This document shows, in pieces, positions 34,101 to 44,777 of a stretch of 64,000 bases of DNA. The notes under the pieces were generated by a model, which worked only from the letters and a program-made list of their open reading frames with translations, had not been told where the DNA came from and ran no database searches. Made by a program: the position numbers and the translations under genes. Each line of letters starts with the position of its first letter. Position 1 is the first letter of the stretch. This stretch comes from Amia ocellicauda (taxonomy: Eukaryota > Chordata > Actinopteri > Amiiformes > Amiidae): assembly GCF_036373705.1 (NCBI RefSeq), contig NC_089855.1, positions 33,630,719 to 33,694,718 on the forward strand. Direction: 5' to 3'.

Positions 34101-37100
34101 TCATATCGATCTATACCCTTAAATGTACAGATACATTTCGCTAGCTCACATCTTTATATATATTTAAAAAGTCTAGGCTAAGTAATGAGTTATAATGATG
34201 TAAACAGTTCAAAATACTCGGTCGATTAAAATAAAAGTGTGTAGCTGGTAAACTAGCTATGGTTTGTTCTTGTACTAAGTATGATTGAAGTCTGAATTTT
34301 AACAGTATGCATTTTACACGTGAAAATTGCATTGTGAAATTGTGAACGGGATCATAACTTTATTAATTATCCGAATTTTGCATTTAAACTATATAAATTT
34401 AACCGAAGCAGGTTTCCATTCAAATCAATGCATTTTAAAACGAGACCATCTATTTACTATCCAATCGAAACGTGATTATATTGAGCTGAGCAGTACAATT
34501 ACAAATGCCGGCGTTGGAGGTAACAACTGGGACGATGCAGAAATTAAAGCGCTGCTTACAATGTGGATGGAAGATAAAGTTAAAACAGAAACCGCAGGAA
34601 GTGCACAGCGCTGCTGTCTGAGGATATAAATATAGACGCATCACAGAAGCCTTCTTTCGATGCATACGATTGCATACTAATGCATATAATTTCTTGTGAT
34701 TTAATGTAGATGTCCTACTAAATGTGCTTCGCTTTCGGGTGAATTGTATACAGCAATTTTTTAATTATTTTAGAAAGCTTCGGCTGCAAAGGGTTAAGAT
34801 TACTTTAAAAGAAAAGATAGAACCAAACAATAGCATATATACATCAATATTAATAAATTGTGATTATAAATATATCGCATACACCTGTAAGCAGACCTAA
34901 TATGTCATGCGTCACTGGTTTGTTTGAACAGATTTTTTTGATTCCCGGCATGCATTTTGTTTAGGCCTCCTTTTCGCCCACATATGTGAACGCACTTAGG
35001 CCTCCTAAAACCGCAAATGTGAACGGGATCTCTAAAAAACGCTGGACTAAATTTGAGGCAGCCCAGGGCCGGCCTAATAAGTGTGAACGGGGTCTTGGGC
35101 TCTTAAAACATGAGCAATCTATTAGTACACTTTAGCCCTGTATGTCTTCTATCCTCCTCGCTCTCACTGTCCTTTACAGTATGTGAAATCCATTTTTTCT
35201 CTTGCTTCATCTGTCAGGCCTAGCCAGCAACAGATTTGCATTGGCAGGGTTAAAGAATAAACATCTGAATTGATTAGATTTGACAGGATCAGTCTCGACA
35301 GGGAGAATAAATATCACTTCACGCACTGTATCTGTGTGCTGCTTCAGTGTATGGGTCGTAATGTCAAATTGTATTGTCAGTGAACTTTGCAGATCAATCT
35401 ATGATTGTATTTAAAATGACTGACCATAAATAGCTTTCTACTTGTAGGCCTATACACATATCTTTCAAATGTACTCAATGGGAAAATCTTTATACATAAC
35501 TTTATACATATTTGTTATGTATAAAAATCTGCAATCATGCATGAAAAAGGTCTACTAATTTAACAACTTTCAGCTTTTTTTTTTTTTTTTCTCTTTGCCT
35601 TGATCAGGAAATAAACTCCTAACTTTTGCATAGAATTCTGCCCCTTGTTTGTAATGGTATTCAGCTTTTTTCCCGATCAGCTGATTCAGTGTCTATAATT
35701 TGTTTCCGTCATTGCTGTTGTAATTGTGTTTAATTCTCTCTGGAAAGTTTGTCTGAACATCTGCCGAAAGGGTTCAGGCTGTCAGTCTCCCGGGACCCAC
35801 AGCTCAGAGCCCCTGGATTATAGTCTCTCTTACTTGCCCTCCTTCTCCTACTGCCAGGCTGTCTTTGATGGTATCTAGTCATTTGTAGCCACTCCCCTCT
35901 ACAAATGGAGTAGCTGCGAGCACTCTGGCAGCCAGCTGCTACCCCCCTGCTCCCCCTCCCCCATCCGCCTTGTGCCCTTCTGGCTCACAGCTGCACCCCT
36001 GGCTCCACAATGCGCAGTCAGCTTTCTCTGCCCCCCAGATAGCAAATTAAGGCCCCTGTCAGAGGATGTTTGGAGGCTACCTCCCATGACCTCTTCTTGA
36101 GGGCAGTCCCTAGAAAAAAGGAGTCCATGTGTGCTGCAGAAGGGTGCATTCTGGGAGAAAGTTGTGGGAGAAGCAGCTGCAGCTTGCAAAGTTGTTTCCC
36201 TAGTGTGTCTCTGTGTGTGTGTGTGTGTGTATCATTGTATTTTTCCCTGCCCTGTGGTGCATTTCGTAGCTTTCACTCCAACCACAGTGAGAAGGAGCAA
36301 CATTTTACACAATAAAAGGAATATCCACAGATATTCTGGCAATCCTGGCGCAGCTGGGGTGTATACTCAGGCTTGGTTGTCATTAGGGGATGGCAGAACA
36401 CATAAGGAAAGTAGCTTCGATCTCTGCTGCTTATGAGGAAGCCAGGGAATATGCTATGGCAGCATATGTATTTCAGTAGGTCGGCCACTGCTAGACCTGT
36501 GTGGCTTAGATGGAGCAAGACCTCTTTTTGCACCTGGTGCCTGGTGGTTGTTAATTATCCCAGTCACATCCACATGTGGAAGAATAGCATTAGCTGTCTT
36601 TCAGAGTTTTTACACCACAAGGCTAAAGCTGAAGTTGATGCTGTTGTACCGGATGTCCAGAGAAAGAGGAACTGAGCTGCACGCTGTGATCTCAGACATG
36701 CATTTATGCAGTGCGAGAGTGTACACAACCCTAACGCAGAACATTTATAAGAAACCTAATAAGGGATTGTGTGTTATTTAAATATACACTGAGTAAAAAT
36801 ATAAACGCAACATGGAACAATTTCAAATATTTTACTGAGTTACAGTTCATATAATGAAATCAGTCAATTGATTCAATTCAGTCCTAATCTATCGATTTCA
36901 ACTCTCATGTTTTGAGGGAGGATGCAGTTGGCATGTTGGCTGCAGGAATGTCCACCAGAGCTGCAGTCAGGTCAAGACCAAGGTGAGGATGATGAGCCGC
37001 AGATGAATTTCTCTGAGTTGGTTTCTGACAGTTTGTGTAGAAATTCTTCGGTTTGTGCAAACCCAGTTTCATCAGCTGTCTAAGTGGCTGATCTCAGACA

Positions 37101-40100
37101 ATTTTGCACATGAAGAAGACAGATGTGGAGGTCCTGGGCTGGCGTGGTTACATATGGGCTGCGGTTGTGAGGACATACTGCCAAATTCTCTAAAATGACT
37201 TATGATCGAGAAATGAACATTAAATTCTCTGGCAACAGCTCTGGAGGACATTCCTGCAGTCAGCATGGCAATTGCACGCTCTCTCAAAACTTCTGTGGCA
37301 TTGTGTTTGTGTGACAAAACTGCACATTTTAGAGTGGCCTTTTATTGTCCCCAGCACAAGGTGCACATGTAATGATCATGCTGTTTAATCAGCTTCTAGA
37401 TATACCACACCTGTCAGGTGGATGGATTATTTTTGCAAAGGAGAAATGCTCACTAACAGATGTAAACAAATTGATGCACACAATTCAAGACTAATAAGCT
37501 CATTGTGCATATGGAAAATTTCTGGGGTCTTTCATTTCAGCACATGAAACATGGGACCAACACTTTACATGTTTCATTTATAATTTGGTATAGTATATTT
37601 ACAAATAATAGGATTGTTTTTTTTTTATTTCTTTTTCTTATGACATTGGACTGCAGTACAGTTTCTGAAAGGGCAACTGGGTAGGGTCTGTTATTTTGAA
37701 TGATTTAAATACAATAAAAAAAAAATCTAATTTAATTGAATCTGATGTCAGTGCCTACCGTATTTAGTAGTATCTGCCCCCTGCTCCATTAAAAACATCA
37801 CCACTGCATAGAGTTCTGTCTTGTTGCAGAATTCCGGCCGGGGCTCTGATAATGGCCATGCAGAAGATGGCAGGAGAAACCCTCAGAGAGCGGAAGAGGA
37901 GGGAGCGTCAAGAGCTGTACGAACTCAAGCTGGCGGAATGGTAAGGGACATCATTCAATTAGAAATGTCTTGCCTCCCACTTGGGTCTCGCCATCGATCC
38001 ATATCGTTGTGACGACGTCTGCTTACTCACGTGATCAAGGTGGTCCTCTCGGTCCTGTTGCCGTGACAAATAGACAAATTCCGACAGCGCATTGAAGCCA
38101 GTTTCATGCAATAAGGTCTGGTTTTGTGATTTTGGATGTCTTTGGCTTTGTAGAGCACATAGGATGCGTGTGTTTGCTGTGCGGCGGAGTGCAATGTGTG
38201 TGCAACTGACCGTATGAAGCACCGAGAATTCGCTAGCCATCCGTACATTGGAAGTGTGGACGAAAACTTTTGCAGAACGTATTCACTCTTTACATATGAA
38301 TAATCACCTAGTCTGTTTTTGTTATGTAGGAATTTTTCTTTTCTTTTTTTTTCTTTTTTTTTTTTTTTTTAAGATGGGGTCATGCCCAAGATAAGTAACT
38401 TTACTTACAGTGCATCCGGAAAGTATTCACAGCGCTTCACTTTTTCCACATTTTGTTATGTTACAGCCTTATTCCAAAATGGATTAAATTCATTATTTTC
38501 CTCAAAATTCTACAAACAATACCCCATAATGACAACGTGAAAGAAGTTTGTTTGAAATCTTTGCAAATGTATAAAAAATAAAAAACAAAAAAAGCACATG
38601 TACATAAGTATTCACAGCCTTTCCCATGACACTCAAAATTGAGCTCAGGTGCATCCTGTTTCCACTGATCATCCTTGAGATGTTTCTACAACTTGATTGG
38701 AGTCCACCTGTGGTAAATTCAGTTGATTGCACATGATTTGGAAAGGCACACACCTGTCTATATAAGGTCCCACAGTTAACAGTGCATGTCAGAGCACAAA
38801 CCAAGCCATGAAGTCCAAGGAATTGTCTGTAGACATCCGAGACAGGATTGTATCTAGGCACAGATCTGGGGAAGGGTACAGAAACATTTCTTCAACATTG
38901 AAGGTCCCAATGAGCACAGTGGCCTCCATCATCCGTAAATGGCAGAAGTTTGGAACCACCAGGACTCTTCCTAGAGCTGGCCGCCCGGCCAAACTGAGCG
39001 ATCGGGGGAGAAGGGCCTTAGTCAGGGAGGTGACCAAGAACACGATGGTCACTCTGACAGAGCTCCAGCATGTCTCTGTGGAGAGAGGAGAACCTTCCAG
39101 AAGAACAACCATCTCTGCAGCACTCCACCAATCAGGCCTGTATGGTACAGTGGCCAGATGGAAGCCACTCCTCAGTAAAAGGCACATGACAGCCTTCCTG
39201 GAGTTTGCCAAAAGTCACCTGAAGGACTCTCAGACCATGAGAAACAAAATTCTCTGGTCTGATGAAACAAAGATTGAACTCTTTTGCCTGAATGGCAAGC
39301 GTCATGTCTGGAGGAAACTAGGCACTGCTCATCACCTGGCCAATACCATCCCTACAGTGAAGCATGGTGGTTGAAGCATCATGCTGTGGGGATGTTTTTC
39401 AGCGGCAGGAACTGGGAGACTAGTCAGGATCGAGGGAAAGATGAATGCAGCAATGTACAGAGACATCCTTGATGAAAACCTGCTCCAGAGCACTCTGGAC
39501 CTCAGACTGGGGCGAAGGTTCATCTTCCAACAGGACAACGACCCTGAGCACACAGCCAAGATAACAAAGGAGTGGCTACAGGACAACTCTGTGAATGTCC
39601 TTGAGTGGCCCAGCCAGAGCCCAGACTTGAACCCGATTGAACATCTCTGGAGAGATCTGAAAATGGCTGTGCACCGATGCTCCCCATCCAACCTGATGGA
39701 GCTTGAGGGGTCCTGCAAAGAAGAATGGGAGAAACTGCCCAAAAATTGGTGTGCCAAGCTTGTAGCATCATACTCAAAAAGACTTGAGGCTGTAATTGGT
39801 GCCAAAGGTGCTTCAACAAAGTATTGAGCAAAGGCTGTGAATACTTATGTACATGTGATTTTTTTTTTTTTTTTTTTAAATAAATTTGCAAAGATTCTTT
39901 CACGTTGTAATTATGGGGTATTGTTTGTAGAATTTTGAATGAATTTAATCCATTTTGGAATAAGGCTGTAACATAACAGAATGCAGATTCAAAGTTTGCA
40001 AAGTTTTTTAGAAGAAATTACTACCAGTGTTGATTTGCTACCTCATGGTTGTGTGCCATGGTCAGGGCCTTTGTGGAAAGTTCTTTATTGGTGGGTCCCA

Positions 40101-41930
40101 CATGGTGTTGATCTCCATTGGTATTGGTTGCTCACCAGGAAGTTGTCAGTGGAGTTATGACTTCATGTTGCTTTCGCTTCTGGAATGTATGGGGGAGATT
40201 GACACCTTCCAGACACAAGGTGTTTATTGGACAAAACACACAAAAAGTGTTTCAAAACCATGAAGAATTAAACTAAAATTAACCAAGATCATTAGAATAC
40301 ACAACTGCAATTAGTCTGGCTACACTGTGAGAAAGAGGTTGTAAACAAAGTAGACCCTTTCACAGGTTTCTATTTCTTCTTTCTTTAGGTGACATTTATA
40401 TAACATTAGCCATGTTTGTGCTGATCTACCACGTCGATCCTTGAAATATATGTATGTCTCAAATGGTTCAATGTTTGTTCAGTCACAGCAATAAGATGAA
40501 GAAAAACAACATGATATTATAATCAGTAAATGTTTTTCTTCAAGTGTGTGGTGTTTTATATGTAATTTTATCTGTGGTTACAGTTGGCAGCTATTGAATG
40601 GATTTTCCACATAAGGCTGGTTTCCATGGCATTGCAGCAAAATCTTGACAGACAGAACTCTTACCCAAACAAATTACACGCGCTCAAAATGTAACAAACC
40701 CTCTATTAGGTTTTTTTAGCCAAGTCACATTGGGAGTGGGAGCAAATTAAATGAAAAGAAACCTAGTCATATCTTGTTAAGCCCACTCTTTTATGATGCT
40801 GACCATAATGATTGGTTTAGTGTATCCCAGCAACCGTTAAGTAGTCTTGAGTGTGGAAATGTACGCTATGAAATGCAGAAACAGGTACGAAGATGCAGCT
40901 TATGGTTGAAAAATAAAATACATGAATATAAAAGATTAATGTTATTCAATTATAGACAAAAGTGTCATTTTCAGCACACATGGCAGAACTCACTCCCTCA
41001 GGCCCAGCAGTGTGATTTAGAATATACATGCTAACAGAATAAAGTGAGAGTACAGTCATTTGCAGGGGCTACAGAATATAGTTAAATTATCAGGCCTTTA
41101 AATGATACTGAAAATCCAGGTCCAGGTGGATTTAAAATGTTTAGTATTTAAATATTTGTATTTTGTTAGAAAAAGTACATAACCTCATACAACAACGGTT
41201 AAGTTATACATGTATATAAATGTCTCCACCAATCAAAATAAAGATGGTGTTGAAATCGGCTTGGCGTTCATTTTAGTGCTTTTGAACCAGTGAAGTATCA
41301 AGCTTTTAAAGAAAACAATAACAAGCTGTTATATGTGGACTGCAGAACAGTAATTATTGAGGACAATAGTTCTCTTCTCAAGTAAATCAGAAAGTCCCCA
41401 ACAGTTGCTGCAGCTGCGTTTGTCCCCCATTCATAATACTGATATACCACCTTGCAGCTAAACACAAATATACCTTTGTCAAATATTTCAAAATAGTTAG
41501 CTAAAGTTTAGTAAGTTATTGTGTGGATGTTGTTTAATAAAAAATAAAAAAGATAGCAAAAGATAACATTTCTAAGCTATACACATTACAATATACTTAA
41601 AACTGTAAACAATATATTTTACACACTCCATTGTAAAACAATAAGTACAACTGTTGATCAAATTATACATTATTTACTAGGTTGAGTAGAGGCCTTAGTG
41701 TCTTTGTTCTAATAAAACAGTTGCTTTTGTGTACCTAAATAGTTCTCTCTTTTTTTTCCCCCAGGAATGCCAGACTTCTTGTGACAGAGGGCCTCATCGG
41801 AGACATTAGGAGTACGATAACAGATGACTCTACGCAGTCGAACTTAGAAAAAATAGATGAACTTCTTAACCTTCCCCGAAATGAAGGACCACTCAGGGAC
41901 TCAGCAAGAGATGGCGGGCCTAACAAATAA
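28134..41930 (+). CDS. TIMMDC1: TIMMDC1, complex I assembly factor (complete, 7 coding exons)
   Basis: Multipass inner mitochondrial membrane protein of the TIM17/22/23 superfamily needed to assemble the membrane arm of respiratory complex I. Coding exons: 28134-28372, 28951-29116, 30771-30859, 32511-32578, 32673-32751, 37830-37940, 41765-41930; all borders are AG/GT and phases agree, giving 305 residues (human 285). ATG 28134 is the first in frame, with a TGA at 28125-28127 upstream. Markers: [12 protein letters not shown] (70-80); [17 protein letters not shown] (103-119); [31 protein letters not shown] (136-153); hydrophobic segments near 89-112, 145-164, 179-198 and 200-224; C-terminal ELLNLPRN. 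Met21 ([13 protein letters not shown]) is a possible alternative start closer to the human N-terminus. Confidence 0.96.
29117..30554. other. TIMMDC1 intron 2, upstream part
   Basis: AT-rich intron without recognised exons. Simple ATT/ATA repeats near 29298-29330 and 29510-29525, and an A-run near 30148-30162. Several short open frames are chance. Confidence 0.5.
30555..30620 (+). repeat. L2/SINE-type 3' tail fragment
   Basis: AGCCCTGGATAAGGGTGGCT followed by a run of AATA repeats is the conserved tail shared by L2 LINEs and the SINEs they mobilise. Only the tail is recognisable. In TIMMDC1 intron 2, sense orientation. Confidence 0.6.
31560..31795 (-). mobile_element. LINE fragment, C-terminal end of ORF2
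   Basis: In TIMMDC1 intron 3, antisense. The minus strand reads [20 protein letters not shown] then [14 protein letters not shown], with stop codons, followed by an ATG/ATC-rich tail. It is the same family as the fragment at 547-785, sharing RWEDEIK and WKHLG-AF--QW. Confidence 0.6.
31800..33810. other. TIMMDC1 introns 3-5, unclassified stretches
   Basis: Apart from exons 4 and 5, this is AT-rich intronic sequence with poly(A) or poly(T) runs near 33480 and 33660. I recognise no element or exon in it. Intron 4 is only 94 bp (32579-32672). Confidence 0.45.
33815..35093. mobile_element. Harbinger-like DNA transposon remnant
   Basis: In TIMMDC1 intron 5. Ends are inverted: left ACCCCGTTCACATTTGAG with GGCCGGCCCAGGGCCGCC, right GGCAGCCCAGGGCCGGCC with GTGTGAACGGGGT. 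Further inverted GGCCCAGGGCC / GGCCCTGGGCC blocks at 33845-33902 give subterminal hairpins. An internal frame (about 34507-34600) reads [20 protein letters not shown], like the Myb/SANT-type DNA-binding protein that accompanies Harbinger transposases. No transposase DDE region is left. Target duplication not identified. Confidence 0.6.
36784..37600 (-). mobile_element. Rearranged, core-deleted Tc1-like element
   Basis: In TIMMDC1 intron 5. The left end has TATACACTGAGTAAAAATAT then AAACGCAACATG, the terminal repeat of a common fish Tc1 family; the right end (37540-37585, CATGAAACATGGGACCAACA) is decayed. On the minus strand 37317-37160 encodes [20 protein letters not shown] then [17 protein letters not shown] (helix-turn-helix). 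A second copy of this helix-turn-helix segment lies inverted at 36908-36966 (plus strand, [18 protein letters not shown]). The DDE catalytic core is absent. Confidence 0.8.
38408..39982 (+). mobile_element. Tc1 transposon with one nonsense codon and lost 3' end
   Basis: In TIMMDC1 intron 6, sense. Left terminal repeat CAGTGCATCCGGAAAGTATT flanked by TA. Transposase 38808-39827 (340 codons with stop): [20 protein letters not shown], helix-turn-helix, [72 protein letters not shown], ending KGASTKY. A single in-frame TGA at 39372-39374, after VKHGG, interrupts it where Gly-Ser-Ile is usual. The right inverted repeat stops at about 39982, lacking roughly the last 45 bp, so the copy cannot be mobilised from this end. 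Confidence 0.92.
39983..41764. other. Remainder of TIMMDC1 intron 6
   Basis: AT-rich intronic sequence ending in a pyrimidine tract and CAG acceptor at 41762-41764. No further exon or repeat family recognised. Confidence 0.5.
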
Positions 41931-42166
41931 AATATAACAATAAAATAAAAAGAGACCAACGTGGATAAGAGACCAATGTCTTTTTTCTGTCTTTGTTTGT
42001 TTTGTATGTTTTTGTCAGTGGACTGACGTGACTTTACTGGCAGGGATTTTAAAAGCGTTTTATGTGGCATCAAATGGTTCCATCTATCATGCTCTTCTCG
42101 AATCCTCGGAGATCACTTCTGTTAGACTGACGACAAGCGACGGAGATCATGACTTTGCAAAACTTG

Positions 42167-42172
42167 AATAAA
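42167..42172 (+). terminator. Likely TIMMDC1 poly(A) signal
   Basis: AATAAA about 237 bp after the TIMMDC1 stop codon. Earlier AATAAA hexamers overlap or closely follow the stop (41926-41931, 41939-41944), but these would leave almost no 3' UTR. Confidence 0.45.
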
Positions 42173-42199
42173 CAGTAGTGTTCAATGACAGGAAGCATC

Positions 42200-43496
42200 G
42201 CCTTCTCTGGATGGTTCTATTGCAAATGACCAGTGCTGTATATCCTGCTGTCATTGGTGCACAGAATAACCCGGGTTAAGCATTTCAACCTTTAGTCCAT
42301 GCCAAACAAAGATCCACACACAAGCACAGTCAAGCCAATAGAGTAAATTGGTTACTGGCATCATGAGTCTAAATCCTATTTCTGTACATTTGAAGCTTCA
42401 GCTTCTCGTCACACTTGCTCATCATAATCTGTTCCAGTTCCAGTATGCCTTTGGGTCTCAGTAAAAAAGGAAGAACTAGGGGCAGGATATGTGTGCAGTT
42501 ATTACAGCTCATGCTGTCACACCCTGACCCTGTGATTTAACAAGCAAATATTTTTTTTGAAAGCACAACTGCAAGATGAGCTTTTCAATCAACTTACATC
42601 CCCATAGATCAGGGACTTATGACATGCCAGTAAGTTCAGGTGTCACCTGGATCATTTTGGTTTGTTTTCTAGTTTGATGGTTCCCCTTTAATGCCAGGGA
42701 AGCATTCTTGTGAATTAAATTATTACAAATATGCAGGTAAATCTCTATGTTTTAGAATAAAGTAGTAGAGAAACAATTGATTTGAGTGTGGCAATGAATC
42801 CCAGCAAACCATAAGCCCATGAGTTAAGCCTTTTCCATATTTAATTTGTTTCCATACTGCTTGATGTGCTTTTATATACATTTATCGTTTGCTCAAGTTT
42901 CCTCAATCTATTCCCAGTGCCAAGACCAAATTACATCTTGGACAAGTAATATTCTTTGTATTTATTTAACTACTGAACTGCGTCACAACAAAATATTCAA
43001 TACAGATTTCCAGTCAACCTCGATTCCTTCATAATCCAGCTGCAATCCTTCAACAAAACTGTCGTATTTTCCAATGTGAAAATAAGTCCTTTGAAGCTGA
43101 TTAATTGTAATGTAATAAAACGCACTGCAAAAGTGCTTGGGCAGTCAAGATAATCTAGCAAGGTACTTCAAGTTCCTTGTCAAGCTAGTCTGACCAGCTA
43201 CAAATTCAACAGGTCAGCATTGTAATGGAAAAGATTAGCAACTGACAAGCTTTGAAGGAACACTCTGAGGTAATGCCATGCCTGTGGTTCCATTCTATTT
43301 ATTCACAGTTGAATAAACAGACTCATAGGAGTAGTTTTAAAAGGTGTGAATTCAATTAATACTCAAATTTCCATTGAGGCCTGGGGAAACTGGTCTCATC
43401 TTACAAAGTAATTTCTGGCTTTTCCCTGCTTTACACACTGGTGTGAGAAGACAGTTTACATTACCTGGAAATTGAATCCAATGAAGAAAAAAATTG
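42200..43496. other. Intergenic, nothing recognised
   Basis: Non-coding sequence between TIMMDC1 and a Tc1 copy. No long open frames and no recognised repeat. Confidence 0.5.
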
Positions 43497-43498
43497 AA

Positions 43499-44575
43499 TA
43501 TACAGTACTGTGCAAAAGTTTTAGACAGGTGTGAAAAAATGCTATAAAGTAAGAATGCTTTCAAAAATAGGCGTTAATAGATTATATTTATCAATTAACA
43601 AAATGCAAAGTGAGTGAACAGAAGAAAAATCTACATCAAATCCATATTTGGTGTGACCACCCTTTGCCTTCAAAACAGCATCAGTTCTAGGTACACTTGC
43701 ACAAAGTCAGGGATTTTGTAGGCATATAGTCAGGTGTATGATTAAACAGTTATACCAAACAAATGCAAATGATCATCAATTCAATATGTTGGTTGAAACA
43801 CAATCATTAACTGAAACAGAAACAGCTGTGTAGGAGGAATAAAACTGGGTGAGGAACAGCCAAACGCAGCTAGCAAGGTGAGGTTGCCGAAGACTGTTTA
43901 CTGTCATACACCATGGCAATACTGAGCACAGCAACAAGGTAGTTATACTGCATCAGCAAGGTCTCTCCCAGGCATACATTTCAAGGCAGACAGGGGTTTC
44001 CAGATGTGCTGTCCAAGCTCTTTTGAAGAAGCACACAGAAATGGGCAACGTTGAGGACCGTAGACGCAGTGGTCGGCCAAGGAAACTTACTGCAGCAGAT
44101 GAAAGACATATCATGCTTACTTCCCTTCGCAATCGGAAGATGTCCAGCAGTGTCATCAGCTCAGAATTGCCAGAAAACAATGGGATCCTGGTACACCCAT
44201 CTACTGTCTGGAGAAGTCTGGTCAAAAGTGGCCTTCATGGAAGACTTGCGGCCAAAAAGCCATACCTCCGACATGGCAACAAGGCCGCAAAGTGACTTAA
44301 CTATGCACGAAAACACAGGAACTGGGGTGCAGAAAAATGGCAGCAGATGCTCTGGACTGATGTCAAAATTTGAAATATTTGGCTGTAGCAGAAGGCAGTT
44401 TGTTTGCCGAAGGGCTGGAGAGCGGTACACAAATTAGTCTCTGCAAGCAACAGCAGTGAAGCATGGTAGAGGTGGAGGTTCCTTGCAAGCTTGCAGCTGC
44501 ATTTCTGCAAATGGAGTTGGGGATTTGGTCAGAATGAATGGTCTCCTCAATGCTGAGAAGTACAGGCACACAAAG
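43499..44575 (+). mobile_element. Second copy of the 15692-16870 Tc1 family, truncated
   Basis: Begins with the same TACAGTACTGTGCAAAAGTT end and leader as the copy in POGLUT1 intron 6. Transposase text includes KKHTEMGNVEDRRRSGRPRK and SKFEIFGCSRRQFVCRRAGE but has several frameshifts, a stop in place of Arg near 44295 and a lost Asp codon region (LWTD-SK). It ends at about 44570 after LNAEKYR. Non-functional; the lesions differ from those of the first copy. Confidence 0.85.
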
Positions 44576-44589
44576 CACACTAACCACAA

Positions 44590-44777
44590 GGGATTCCTGG
44601 TCCTACAGGTTTAGCAGGCATCTATCAATCATCAATTACAGAATACCTGGAACTAATGGTAACTGTGACCAATTAATCCAAGTACTGGATTAATTAATTA
44701 ATTAATGAAGGGTTGTACGGAAGACAAAAAACAGAAGTGTCTGTGGTACTCCAAGACCAAGGTTGCCTACCCCTGAG
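44590..44777. mobile_element. Decayed hAT-type MITE
   Basis: The right end (TACTCCAAGACCAAGGTTGC then CTACCCCTG) matches the end of the MITE at 21691-21894. The left end is only loosely recognisable (GGATTCCTGGTCCTACAGG), and the interior contains a TTAA-rich run. It abuts the truncated right end of the preceding Tc1 element. Confidence 0.45.

Noticed and set aside
36200..36235. GT repeat and nearby frames at 36070-36436
   Set aside because: Simple repeat in TIMMDC1 intron 5. The frames overlap on both strands and lack homology.
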